A stretch of 39,602 bases of DNA. Origin: JACZSB01 sp965372015. Lineage in GTDB: Bacteria > Fidelibacterota > Marinisomatia > SCGC-AAA003-L08 > TS1B11. Below, piece after piece: positions 7,930 to 16,359 of the stretch (position 1 is its first letter; the number at the start of each line of letters is the position of its first letter). The notes beneath the pieces are model-generated. The model did no database searches and was not told the DNA's origin. It saw nothing but the letters and a program-made list of their open reading frames with translations. The DNA is taken from the NCBI GenBank assembly GCA_965372015.1, contig CBDVAP010000013.1, positions 1 to 39,602 of the forward strand, in the 5' to 3' direction. Made by a program: the position numbers and the translations under genes.

Positions 7930-10065
7930 GTGAAAGACTTGATTATATCCTACCTGAAATCCCGGTCCGGCCGGGGCGCCTCGCTCAAAGGGCTGGCCCG
8001 CCACCTGGGGTTGCGCGGCAAGCAGCAGTCACAATTGCGCGCCGAAGTAAAACGCCTGGTCGCCGCCGGGCAGCTGGTGGAGGTCTCCCGGAATAAGGTC
8101 GCCTATGCCGGTGGGGAAAGCGCCGGTTCAGGTAAGCCCGCCGCCCGGGGGAAGCAGGTTGAGGGCCGCATTTCCGTCACTCGCGGAGGTTACGGCTTTG
8201 TCGCGGTCGAGGGTATGGACGATATCTTCGTTGCCCGTCGTGACCTGCGCAGTGCGGCCTATGGCGACCTGGTGAAATTGCAGCTGCTGGGGCACCGGGC
8301 CCGTGGTCCGGCGGGTAAGGTGCTCCAGGTGCTCGAGCGCGGGCGTCACTCCCTGGTGGGCACCGTGACAGTGGTACCCGGGGGATTCGAGCTCGTGTTC
8401 CCGGAACCACTGGCCAACCGGGCGGTGAGGTTGAACAGGAATACCGTTAAAAGCAGCGATGCCGGGTCGCTGGTGTATGCCCAGGTGACCGACTGGGGCG
8501 ACAGTTCCACGGCTATCCGGGCGGATGTGCTGGAGGTGATCGGACCGGCCAATGATCCCCTCTCGGACTTCAAACTGGTCCTGAGGCAACACGATCTGGA
8601 TGAGGCCTTCCCCGCCCAGGTGGAGGCTGAAACCGCCCACCAGGCCCAGGCGGTCAAGGTGGATTCCTCCGGCGGCCGCCGGGACCTGCGCTCCTGGCAG
8701 GTGATCACCATTGACCCTGAGAGCGCCAAGGACTTCGACGACGCCCTTTCGCTCCGGCAACGGCCGGACGGTACCTGGTTGCTGGGGGTGCATATCGCGG
8801 ATGTGACCTTATACGTTACCCCTGGGAGTCACATCGACAGTGAGGCCCGCACTCGGGGGAACTCGGTCTATTTCACCGAGGGGATGGTGCCCATGTTGCC
8901 GCACCAACTCTCCAGCGATCTGTGCTCGCTGCGGCCCGGCGTGGACCGGCCGGCCGTCTCCGCCTTGATCCAGCTCACCGGCGATGGCGAGGTGCTCAAG
9001 GTGGAGTTCGCCCGCACCCTGATACACAACCAGCGCCGTTTTACCTACCAGGAAGCCCATGCGATCCTGGAACAGGGGTCGGGTAAGTGGTTCGATCTGC
9101 TGGGGTCGCTCCGCAAGCTAACCAGGGCTCTGTTTGACCGGCGAATATCGGCCGGCAGCATCGATTTCGACATTCCCGAACCGCTGATCGAGCTGGACCC
9201 GGCTGGGGTGCCCCACACCATCCGGCCCTCACAGCGTCTGGACAGCCATCGACTGGTGGAGGAGTGCATGTTATTGGCCAATCGGCTGGTGGCCGAAAGG
9301 GTGCCCGCCGGCAAACCGCGCAAACCCTTCATCTACCGGGTCCATGACGAACCGGGCCGGGAGCAGATCCGGAAGTTGGCCACGCTGCTCAGGCGGCTGC
9401 AACTGCCCGTGTTGCCGGCCGGTGAGGTCACCTCTGCCCGGGTACGCGATCTGCTCGAAGCCATGGAAGACTCACCCTACCGGGACCTGATAGAAACCAT
9501 CACCCTGCGGAGCATGGCCAAAGCGACTTATTCGGCCAACAACATCGGTCATTTCGGCCTGGCGTTTGCGCACTATACCCATTTCACCTCACCGATTAGG
9601 CGCTATGCCGACCTGGTGGTTCACCGCCTGCTGGTGCAGCAGATCAAAGGTTCAGGCGCGCCGCCGGAATACTCCGTGGAGGCCCTGGCAAAGGTGGCCG
9701 CCAACTGCTCGGAACGGGAGCAGCTGGCCCTGAAAGCCGAGCGCACCTACCGGCGCCTCAAGGAATTGCGCTTCCTGGCCACCCAGATCGGCAATCGTTT
9801 CGACGGCATTATCTCCGGGGTGATCCCCAAGGGTGTTTTCGTCCAGATCAGGGAATTCCTGATAGACGGGTTCGTGGGAACGGAGTGGCTGGATGATGAC
9901 GAATACATCTATGACGAGGCCGGCTATGCCTTGCGCGGCCGGCGGGGGGGCCGGGTGCTGCAATTGGGCCAGGAGGTGCACATCCAGGTGCGCGACGTAT
10001 CGATCACCAACCGCTACGCCGATTTTATCATGCTGGCCAGGCCCTCCGGGGGGAAGAAGAAGTAG
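7930..10065 (+). CDS. rnr: Ribonuclease R (RNB-family 3'-5' exoribonuclease)
   Basis: Degrades structured RNA processively from the 3' end. From the GTG at 7930 (after GGGAG; the longer in-frame start would overlap the upstream gene by 77 bp) the product is ~711 residues. It has an N-terminal winged-helix region (about 1-60), cold-shock-like OB domains, the RNB catalytic core with DPESAKDFDDA from residue ~262 holding the metal-binding aspartates, and a C-terminal S1 domain (about 615-705) with GVIPKGVFVQI. The very end is lysine-rich (GGKKK), as in other RNase R proteins. The gene's last bases overlap a short GCAGT-rich repeat. Confident call. Confidence 0.95.
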   Translation: MKDLIISYLKSRSGRGASLKGLARHLGLRGKQQSQLRAEVKRLVAAGQLVEVSRNKVAYAGGESAGSGKPAARGKQVEGRISVTRGGYGFVAVEGMDDIFVARRDLRSAAYGDLVKLQLLGHRARGPAGKVLQVLERGRHSLVGTVTVVPGGFELVFPEPLANRAVRLNRNTVKSSDAGSLVYAQVTDWGDSSTAIRADVLEVIGPANDPLSDFKLVLRQHDLDEAFPAQVEAETAHQAQAVKVDSSGGRRDLRSWQVITIDPESAKDFDDALSLRQRPDGTWLLGVHIADVTLYVTPGSHIDSEARTRGNSVYFTEGMVPMLPHQLSSDLCSLRPGVDRPAVSALIQLTGDGEVLKVEFARTLIHNQRRFTYQEAHAILEQGSGKWFDLLGSLRKLTRALFDRRISAGSIDFDIPEPLIELDPAGVPHTIRPSQRLDSHRLVEECMLLANRLVAERVPAGKPRKPFIYRVHDEPGREQIRKLATLLRRLQLPVLPAGEVTSARVRDLLEAMEDSPYRDLIETITLRSMAKATYSANNIGHFGLAFAHYTHFTSPIRRYADLVVHRLLVQQIKGSGAPPEYSVEALAKVAANCSEREQLALKAERTYRRLKELRFLATQIGNRFDGIISGVIPKGVFVQIREFLIDGFVGTEWLDDDEYIYDEAGYALRGRRGGRVLQLGQEVHIQVRDVSITNRYADFIMLARPSGGKKK

Positions 10066-10118
10066 CAGTTGGCAGTGGCAGTCAGGGAGAAAAAGAAGTA
10101 GCAGTAGTGGCAGTTGCC
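10057..10118. repeat. Short GCAGT-rich direct repeat at the end of rnr
   Basis: Two imperfect units beginning AAGAAGTAGCAGT (10057-10089 and 10090-10118) contain runs of TGGCAGT/TAGCAGT; the first unit includes the rnr stop codon. A reverse-complement relative lies at 26184-26212. It looks like a small interspersed repeat with no coding role. Confidence 0.55.
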
Positions 10119-10131
10119 GGAGGACCGGTAG

Positions 10132-10151
10132 GGGCGTAGCGCGCTACGCCC
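10132..10151. repeat. Perfect 20-bp palindrome, GTAGGGGC-type element 1
   Basis: GGGCGTAGCG followed by its exact reverse complement CGCTACGCCC, preceded by GTAG. It lies ~70 bp after rnr and could fold into a hairpin in RNA, but no T-run follows, so it is not a standard terminator. Similar palindromes at 19708-19743 and 25843-25862 share the GTAGGGGC left edge, so this is a dispersed family. Confidence 0.75.
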
Positions 10152-10357
10152 ATCTGCCCGTTGTGTCATTGTGGTTAATTTTGAAAAACCCCAGGGCCGC
10201 CCCTCCCCCGGCAGCAGTAAAAAATTAGGTGTTATCCATCCATTTTTCATGGCAACTTTCATGCTTGATCCCTAGAGAATCGGGTTGGTCTGCCGCTGCC
10301 GGCCGGTTGAATTCCGAATAAGAAACCAGGACCCCAAGTGCTGATAAGCCTATTTCT

Positions 10358-11416
10358 ATGCTGATAACCCCCTCACGTTTATTCTCCGCCCTGTTGATGG
10401 CGCTCCTACTGGTGGCTGTCGCCTGTAACCGTAGGCCGCCGTCGATCGGCCAGGAAGATCTGCTGGTAATCATCACCTCTGAAGAGGATCGCCCTCTGCT
10501 GGAGCCGTTGCTTGCGAATGTATTCGCCCGGGAGATGGCCACTCCCGCCCCGGAGCCGGTTTTCAAGATCAAGTGGGCCTCGCCCTATGAATTTGAAGAT
10601 TATCGGCATTATAACAGTCTGGTGGTGGCCTCACTTTCCAACCCGGTGGATTCCACTTGTGATCTGTTGGTCCGCCGGATCCTCGGTGCTGAACGGGTAG
10701 AGCAGGCATTGCAGGGTGGAAACCCGATCTTTCTGGCTACGGACTATCTGGCCAAGGGACAGATTTTCCTGGGCCTCACCGCCCATAGCGCCATTCACGC
10801 CCAACAGGAGCTGGAGCGTTTGGACAACTGGATTTTCGACCAGTTCGAACAGCAGCTCAGGCTGCGCCAACACAAGATCGTCTATAAGTATAAAGTAGAG
10901 AAGAAACTGATGGCCCGCTTGGAGGACCAGTACGATATCGGTCTGGATATCCAGCACGGATTTATAATCGTCAAGGAGAAACCGGAGCAAAATTTCATCT
11001 GGCTGGGCCGGGGCTATCCCTATCGCTGGCTGGGAATACATTGGATTGAGTCTGGTGATACCACCCGGGTCGACCCGGCCTGGGCCTGGAGCAGGATGGA
11101 ATATATAGCACAGGAACTATTCGGCGATATTTACATTGACACACTTTTCCGGTCGATAGAATTGGGAATGGAACAGGGCCACGAAATAATGATCCAGAGG
11201 GGCGTATGGGGGCACAACAAGCAGGCTGCCGGAGGCCCATTTGTGAACTATCTCTTCAGAGACCGGGTGCAAAACAGGATCTATTGTCTCACCGGGGTGG
11301 TATTCAACCCGGGGCGGTCCAAGGTGCTGCTCATCAAATGGCTGGAGACGATTCTGAGAACGTTTCATTCCTTCGACCGGCCGGCAAACACGACCTCTAA
11401 CACCAAGCTAACCTGA
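10358..11416 (+). CDS. DUF4837-like lipoprotein
   Basis: The ATG start is followed by a lipoprotein signal peptide, ALLMALLLVAVAC, with the lipidated cysteine at residue 23. The mature ~330-residue protein has the pattern I associate with DUF4837 lipoproteins of Bacteroidota-like bacteria: an early VIITSEEDRPLLEPLL segment, then VVASLSNPVD, a helical middle (about 150-190), and late motifs FIWLGRGYPYRWLGIHW and GPFVNYLFRD followed by LTGVVFNPG near the end. Its biochemical role is not known. It would mature through the Lgt encoded upstream. It sits 14 bp before purE, but the products have no obvious functional link. The family name is from memory and should be checked by profile search. Confidence 0.65.
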   Translation: MLITPSRLFSALLMALLLVAVACNRRPPSIGQEDLLVIITSEEDRPLLEPLLANVFAREMATPAPEPVFKIKWASPYEFEDYRHYNSLVVASLSNPVDSTCDLLVRRILGAERVEQALQGGNPIFLATDYLAKGQIFLGLTAHSAIHAQQELERLDNWIFDQFEQQLRLRQHKIVYKYKVEKKLMARLEDQYDIGLDIQHGFIIVKEKPEQNFIWLGRGYPYRWLGIHWIESGDTTRVDPAWAWSRMEYIAQELFGDIYIDTLFRSIELGMEQGHEIMIQRGVWGHNKQAAGGPFVNYLFRDRVQNRIYCLTGVVFNPGRSKVLLIKWLETILRTFHSFDRPANTTSNTKLT

Positions 11417-11429
11417 CGGCATTTGAGCG

Positions 11430-11891
11430 ATGAAAAAAGTTGCGCTACTGATGGGCAGTGAAACTGACCGGCCGTTGATGGAAGTGGCCTTGCCCTACCT
11501 GGAGTATTTCGGCCTGCCGTATCAGGTGCATGTATTATCCGCCCATCGCAACCCCGAGCAGGTGGCCCAGTTTGCCGCTTCGGCTGAAGAGCAGGGATTC
11601 GGTGTGCTGATCGCCGGGGCGGGCATGGCGGCCCACCTGGCGGGGGCATTGAAGGCCCATTCGATACTGCCGGTGATCGGTGTCCCGTTGCCGGGAGGGC
11701 TGGCGGACGGCCTGGATGCCTTGCTGGCCACCGTGCAGATGCCCAAAGGGGTGCCGGTTGCCACGGTCAGCGTGGGTAAGGCCGGGGCCGCTAATGCCGC
11801 GGTGTTGGCGGCCGAGATCCTGGCCCTGGGCGATGTGGAACTTCGGGAGCGGCTAAAGGCGTTTAAAGCTCGAGGCTCAGTCCTGCCTTGA
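11430..11891 (+). CDS. purE: N5-carboxyaminoimidazole ribonucleotide mutase (PurE)
   Basis: Purine biosynthesis enzyme that converts N5-CAIR to CAIR in bacteria (class I PurE). The 153-residue length is typical. Visible motifs are LMGSETDRP (the phosphate-binding MGSxSD loop, here with T for S), the catalytic SAHRNPE near residue 37, AGAGMAAHLAGAL near 69, and the VIGVPLPGG loop near 90. The SDW sequence of textbook PurE is replaced by ETDRP, a modest deviation. No purK is seen next to it. Confidence 0.93.
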   Translation: MKKVALLMGSETDRPLMEVALPYLEYFGLPYQVHVLSAHRNPEQVAQFAASAEEQGFGVLIAGAGMAAHLAGALKAHSILPVIGVPLPGGLADGLDALLATVQMPKGVPVATVSVGKAGAANAAVLAAEILALGDVELRERLKAFKARGSVLP

Positions 11892-11983
11892 CAGAAAAAC
11901 CAGGTTCCCTGAGCGAGTTAACTATAGCCTATCAATTGGGCCAAAAAACGAAAGTAACCAACTGAACTGTAGCCCTGTTGGCC

Positions 11984-12766
11984 ATGCCGCGAACCACACC
12001 CACAAAAAAAACACTGATCATTACTCCCACCTACAACGAGCGCCAGAATGTGGAGACGCTGCTGGACCGTATCCATATGATACTGCCCAAAGCCCATGTG
12101 CTGGTGGTGGACGACAATTCACCGGACGGGACCGGCCAGTGGGTTCAGCAGAGGTCCGAGCAGGAGGCTTGGGTACACGTGCTGCGGCGTCCCAAAAAGC
12201 AAGGTCTGGGAACCGCTTATTGCGCTGGATTCAACTGGGCGTTGCAGCGGGACTACCAGCAGATCATACAGATGGACGCCGACCTGTCCCATGATCCCGA
12301 TCAGATCCCGGATTTACTGGCCGAGAGCGGGGACTATGACCTGGTCATTGGCAGCCGCTATATAAAGGGGGTGAATATCGTCAATTGGCCCCTTTCCCGC
12401 CTGATATTGAGCTGGTCCGCCAATCTATACGCCCGGCTCGTCACCGGTACACCGGTGTGGGACCTTACCGGAGGCTTCAAATGCTGGAAGCGAAAGGTGT
12501 TGGAAAATCTGGATATCTCGACTATCCGGTCGGAGGGCTATTCCTTTCAGATCGAGACCACCTTCCGGGCCTACCGCCAGGGATACACCATCAAGGAAGT
12601 CCCGATTATCTTCGTTGATCGGACTGAAGGGGACTCAAAGATGTCACAGGGAATTATCTATGAGGCGGTCTGGATGGTGATCAGGCTTAAACTGTCCCAC
12701 ATCAGGGATATCATCCGGGAACGTTATTTCCAGCCTCAGGAAGTGGAAAATCCCCCTGAGCCATGA
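11984..12766 (+). CDS. GT2 glycosyltransferase, dolichyl/polyprenyl-phosphate mannose synthase type
   Basis: GT-A fold enzyme expected to transfer a sugar from a nucleotide donor to a polyprenyl phosphate at the inner membrane. It has ITPTYNERQNVE near the N-terminus, VVDDNSPDGTG near residue 38, the DADLSHDP donor/metal motif near 100, SRYIKG near 125, and a conserved DLTGGFKCWKR block near 155. This matches polyprenol-monophosphomannose synthases without the C-terminal membrane domain of fused forms. I chose the ATG at 11984 over a TTG two codons upstream. Its stop overlaps the ATG of the next glycosyltransferase (ATGA), so the two are a translationally coupled pair, probably building a lipid-linked glycan. 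The donor sugar is not decided. Confidence 0.87.
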   Translation: MPRTTPTKKTLIITPTYNERQNVETLLDRIHMILPKAHVLVVDDNSPDGTGQWVQQRSEQEAWVHVLRRPKKQGLGTAYCAGFNWALQRDYQQIIQMDADLSHDPDQIPDLLAESGDYDLVIGSRYIKGVNIVNWPLSRLILSWSANLYARLVTGTPVWDLTGGFKCWKRKVLENLDISTIRSEGYSFQIETTFRAYRQGYTIKEVPIIFVDRTEGDSKMSQGIIYEAVWMVIRLKLSHIRDIIRERYFQPQEVENPPEP

Positions 12767-14832
12767 CCCTTTCCGTCATAATTGTCAGCTACAACGTTCG
12801 CGAGTTTGTCAAACAGTGCCTGTATTCATTGAGGAAGACCCGGTTTGACGGTGAAAGCGAGATTATCCTGGTGGATAACAATTCCCACGACGGGACCGTC
12901 GAGATGGTGCAGGAGTTGTTCCCGCCGGTCAGGATAATCCGCAACGACCAAAATTTAGGCTTTGCCCCGGCGCTTAACCAGGGGTTGGCGTCCTCCACCG
13001 GGGATTACATCCTTTCACTGAATCCCGATACGATCGTGGAGGAGAACACACCGCAGGTACTCACCGATTACCTGGCGAACCACCCCCAGGTCGGTTGTGT
13101 CGGCCCGAAAATCCTCAATAGTGATGGCACCTTTCAGAAGGCAGCCAAGCGCAGTTTCCCCCGGCCCTGGGTGGCCTTTACTCACTTCGTTGGACTGGCG
13201 AAGCTCTTTCCCCATAGCCGGCTGTTCGCCCGCTACGACCTGTCATATTTGGATCCGGATGAGACGCATGAAGTTGATGCCGTGAGCGGCTCCTGCCTGT
13301 GCCTGCCCCGCCGGGTCCTCGAAACCGTGGGGCCCATGGATGAAGATTTTTTTATGTGGGGCGATGATCTGGACTATTGCTATCGAGTTCATCTGGCGGG
13401 GTTTAAGGTGGTCTATCTGCCGGAGACGGAGATCATGCACTATAAAGGGGTCACGCATGTTGCGGCGCCTTTATATTACCAGCGGCTGCACTTTGAGGCC
13501 ATGGCCACCTTCGCTCATAAGCACCGCGCCCTCTCCGGCAGACTGCTCACCAGGGCCACCCTGCGGCTGGCGATCCATTTATTGGCGGCCGTCACCTATG
13601 TTAAAAACTATCTGGCCACTTTTTCCTCGCTGATTATCGATGCCCTGGGCATATCAACGGCGTTCTTCCTGATGATCCTGGCGCGGTTTCTCCCCGATCC
13701 ACGCTTTGATGCTGTTCACACAGTGCAAATCTATGCTCCGGTAGTGGCGGTTTACGTTGTCCTGTGGCTGCTGATCGGTGGTCTGTTCCAGATCTACAGC
13801 CGGTACGTGCTCAGCTACAGCCGGGCCTTGATATCAGCGGTGGTCGGCTTTCTGGTGATCGCTACGCTGACTTTCTTCGTGAGAGAGGTAGCCTATTCGC
13901 GGCTGGTGCTGGTGGCAGCTTCGGGGCTGGTGGCTCTATTGATCCCCGGCTGGCGGCTGATCGTGCATATGCGGCAGGCCACTGACAAAGTAGGGGATAG
14001 CTATCGCACCCAACGGACCTCGATCTTTTCGCGGCGGGCCGTGATTCTGGGTGCCGGGGCTGAAGGACACCGGGTGGCGCGGATGCTCCTGCGCCGGCCT
14101 GATATGGGTATCGACCTGATGGGTTTCATCGATCGCCAGGTGCTGGAAGAGGGTAGCCGGGAATCGTTGCCTTTCTTAGGCTTTATAACCGAGATCAGGG
14201 AGTTGGCGGCCCGGCATCGTTTCCAGGAGGTGATCGTGGCCGGTGAGCACTATTCCAACCGTGACCTGATGGATATTCTCGAGGAAACCCGTGACCTGAA
14301 CCTATTGTTTCGGATCGTGCCCCACGAGGATGAAATTATGCTGGGGAAAACGGACGTTGAGCACTTCGGTGATCTGCCACTTGTCGACGTGGAAATAACC
14401 CTCTACCATCGTTTACACCGCTTATCCAAGCGATCATTCGACCTGCTCGCTTCGGCCCTGGCCAACCTATTACTGTTACCGCTTTGGCCTATTATTCTGC
14501 TCGCGGGCGGATTAACAGGAGCCACTATCTGGACGGTTGACGGCGGCCGGTGCCGTATCTGGCTGTTGCAACGCGGTTGGCCCGCTGTTCGCCGGCTACC
14601 GCTACTCTGGTCAATTTTCAGGGGTGACATCAGTTTCGTGGGCGCGGAAATAGCACCGGTGAACGAGCCCGACCCGCACCTGCTGTTCAAACCGGGCATC
14701 ACCGGCCTCTCACAACTGCGACGGGTGGCCGGCGAGCCTGAAATCTCAACCAGCTATCAGCACTACTACCTGCAACATCAGTCCTTGACATTCGATATCG
14801 AGATTATTCTAAAGTCTTTGCTCAGAATCTGA
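12763..14832 (+). CDS. Bifunctional-looking GT2 glycosyltransferase fused to a polyprenyl glycosylphosphotransferase-like domain
   Basis: 689 residues in three parts. Residues 1-280 are a rhamnosyltransferase-like GT2 domain (VSYNVREFVKQCL, VDNNSHDGT, LNPDT, FMWGDDLDYCYR). Residues ~285-405 hold four or five membrane helices. Residues ~420-560 resemble the nucleotide-binding (CoA-binding/Rossmann) domain of WbaP/EpsE-type proteins (VILGAGAEGHRVARML). The C-terminus keeps the KRSFDLLAS membrane hairpin start, LPLLWSIFRGDISFVG and FKPGITGLSQL of bacterial sugar transferases, but the catalytic core (GPVFF-RQ-RVG and KFRSM segments, and the DE of DELPQ) is missing or changed. The GT2 half is probably active; the phosphotransferase half may be a membrane anchor or scaffold. 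It is coupled to the preceding GT2 gene. Confidence 0.83.
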   Translation: MTLSVIIVSYNVREFVKQCLYSLRKTRFDGESEIILVDNNSHDGTVEMVQELFPPVRIIRNDQNLGFAPALNQGLASSTGDYILSLNPDTIVEENTPQVLTDYLANHPQVGCVGPKILNSDGTFQKAAKRSFPRPWVAFTHFVGLAKLFPHSRLFARYDLSYLDPDETHEVDAVSGSCLCLPRRVLETVGPMDEDFFMWGDDLDYCYRVHLAGFKVVYLPETEIMHYKGVTHVAAPLYYQRLHFEAMATFAHKHRALSGRLLTRATLRLAIHLLAAVTYVKNYLATFSSLIIDALGISTAFFLMILARFLPDPRFDAVHTVQIYAPVVAVYVVLWLLIGGLFQIYSRYVLSYSRALISAVVGFLVIATLTFFVREVAYSRLVLVAASGLVALLIPGWRLIVHMRQATDKVGDSYRTQRTSIFSRRAVILGAGAEGHRVARMLLRRPDMGIDLMGFIDRQVLEEGSRESLPFLGFITEIRELAARHRFQEVIVAGEHYSNRDLMDILEETRDLNLLFRIVPHEDEIMLGKTDVEHFGDLPLVDVEITLYHRLHRLSKRSFDLLASALANLLLLPLWPIILLAGGLTGATIWTVDGGRCRIWLLQRGWPAVRRLPLLWSIFRGDISFVGAEIAPVNEPDPHLLFKPGITGLSQLRRVAGEPEISTSYQHYYLQHQSLTFDIEIILKSLLRI

Positions 14833-14972
14833 TGCCGGTCGAAAAGAAGCATCGCCCCGGTGATATGAACTAAATTCCGGCCTGGATTTCATCTAAACCT
14901 GTGCGAGCCTTAGCGTCCGGTATAAACAAAGCCAGCTTATAACCACTACTTTGCGTCAGATCGTCTAAAACC

Positions 14973-15929
14973 ATGGCTAAATATATCCTTGAATTTGAAA
15001 AGCCGTTGCGGGAACTCGAGGAAAAGATCGAGGCCACCAAGGTCACTGCCCTGGAGCGGGGGATCGATATGTCCCGGGAGATCCAGAGTCTCCAGGATAA
15101 GCTGGCCAAGGCCTCCACCGATTTTTACAGTCACCTGACCCGTTGGCAGCGGGTGCAGGTGGCGCGCCACCCCCAGCGTCCCTATACCTTGGATTATATT
15201 CAACGCATTACGGAGCACTGGTTCGAGCTGCACGGCGACCGTCACTTTCGTGACGACAAAGCGGTGGTGGGTGGCCTGGCCGCCATCGATGGCCGGAAGG
15301 TGGTGATCATCGGGCAGCAAAAAGGCCGCGGTATCCGGGATAACCTGTATCGCAATTTCGGCATGCCCAATCCCGAGGGTTATCGTAAGGCCCTGCGCTT
15401 GATGCAGCTGGCGGCCAAGTTTCACCTGCCGGTGATTTCATTCATAGATACACCTGGAGCCTATCCCGGCCTGGGAGCCGAGGAGCGCGGTCAGGCCCAG
15501 GCCATCGCCCGCAATTTGATGGAAATGGCCACCTTGCCCGTACCCATGATTGTGGTCATACTGGGTGAAGGCGCCTCCGGCGGAGCTCTGGGGATGGGTA
15601 TCGGTGACCGCCTGCTCATGTTGGAGAACACCTGGTTCTCTGTCATCAGTCCCGAAGGATGCGCCTCTATCCTCTGGCGTGACGCGGGCAAAGCCGAAGC
15701 AGCTGCCGATGCCATGAAGGTGGCCCCCACGGACTTAGTGGAGATGGGGATCTGCGACCGGGTGCTACCCGAACCGGCCGGCGGCGCGCACCAGGATGTG
15801 GAATTGGTGACTGCCACAGTCAAGGCCGCTTTACTGGAGATTCTGAGCGAGCTACAAAAACTGCCCCCCGAAGAGCTGGTGGCCCTGCGGATCAAGCGCT
15901 ATGAGCAGATGGGCCAGTGGCAAGAGTAG
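14973..15929 (+). CDS. accA: Acetyl-CoA carboxylase carboxyltransferase subunit alpha
   Basis: Alpha half of the carboxyltransferase that makes malonyl-CoA for fatty-acid synthesis. The 318 residues start with the typical LEFEKPLRELEEKI helical region, followed by the TRWQRVQVARHPQRPYTLDYI block, GQQKGRGIRDN, the FGMPNPEGYRKALR loop, FIDTPGAYPG and GEGASGGALG (oxyanion-hole glycines of the crotonase fold) and SPEGCASILWRD near the end. No accD is adjacent. The last 13 bp overlap the thioesterase gene, so the two are probably co-translated. Confident call. Confidence 0.96.
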   Translation: MAKYILEFEKPLRELEEKIEATKVTALERGIDMSREIQSLQDKLAKASTDFYSHLTRWQRVQVARHPQRPYTLDYIQRITEHWFELHGDRHFRDDKAVVGGLAAIDGRKVVIIGQQKGRGIRDNLYRNFGMPNPEGYRKALRLMQLAAKFHLPVISFIDTPGAYPGLGAEERGQAQAIARNLMEMATLPVPMIVVILGEGASGGALGMGIGDRLLMLENTWFSVISPEGCASILWRDAGKAEAAADAMKVAPTDLVEMGICDRVLPEPAGGAHQDVELVTATVKAALLEILSELQKLPPEELVALRIKRYEQMGQWQE

Positions 15930-16351
15930 ACATCAGGCACCATTTCCGTCTGCGGGTGATTTACGCCCAGACCGATCGCATGGATGTGGTCTACTACAGC
16001 CGCTACTACGAGTTCTTTGAAGCCGCCCGAACCGCCCTCCTGCGTAAGATTGATGTTTCCTATGCCGGTTTGGAGCGCGATGGCTACCGGCTGCCGGTGG
16101 TGGAGAGCCACTGCCGCTATCACGGGTCCGCCACCTTCGAAGACCTGTTGACGATAGAGACCTACCTGGAGGAGGAACCCAAAGTGAAGCTCAAGCTGGC
16201 CTATAAGGTGTTCAAAGCCGGCCGGGAGGACCCCATCGTCACCGGTTATACCATTCATTCCTTCGTCAACTCCGACTTGCGGCCGGTGCGCGCCCCGAAG
16301 CAGTTCAACGAGTGCCTCCGGCGGCATGCCGGGCAAGTGCTGGAGGATTAG
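15917..16351 (+). CDS. Acyl-CoA thioesterase, YbgC/FadM-type 4HBT hotdog fold
   Basis: A 144-residue single hotdog domain. The active-site stretch is YAQTDRMDVVYYSRYYEFFE, a match to the DxxGVVYxxxYxxxFE pattern of YbgC-like thioesterases, where the aspartate is catalytic; G of GVVY is D here. It would hydrolyse an acyl-CoA in the cytoplasm. It starts with a GTG inside the end of accA and ends 8 bp before the carboxyltransferase gene, so the three form an operon concerned with acyl-CoA metabolism. The substrate cannot be read from the sequence. Confidence 0.88.
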   Translation: MARVDIRHHFRLRVIYAQTDRMDVVYYSRYYEFFEAARTALLRKIDVSYAGLERDGYRLPVVESHCRYHGSATFEDLLTIETYLEEEPKVKLKLAYKVFKAGREDPIVTGYTIHSFVNSDLRPVRAPKQFNECLRRHAGQVLED

Positions 16352-16359
16352 CCCCCGCC

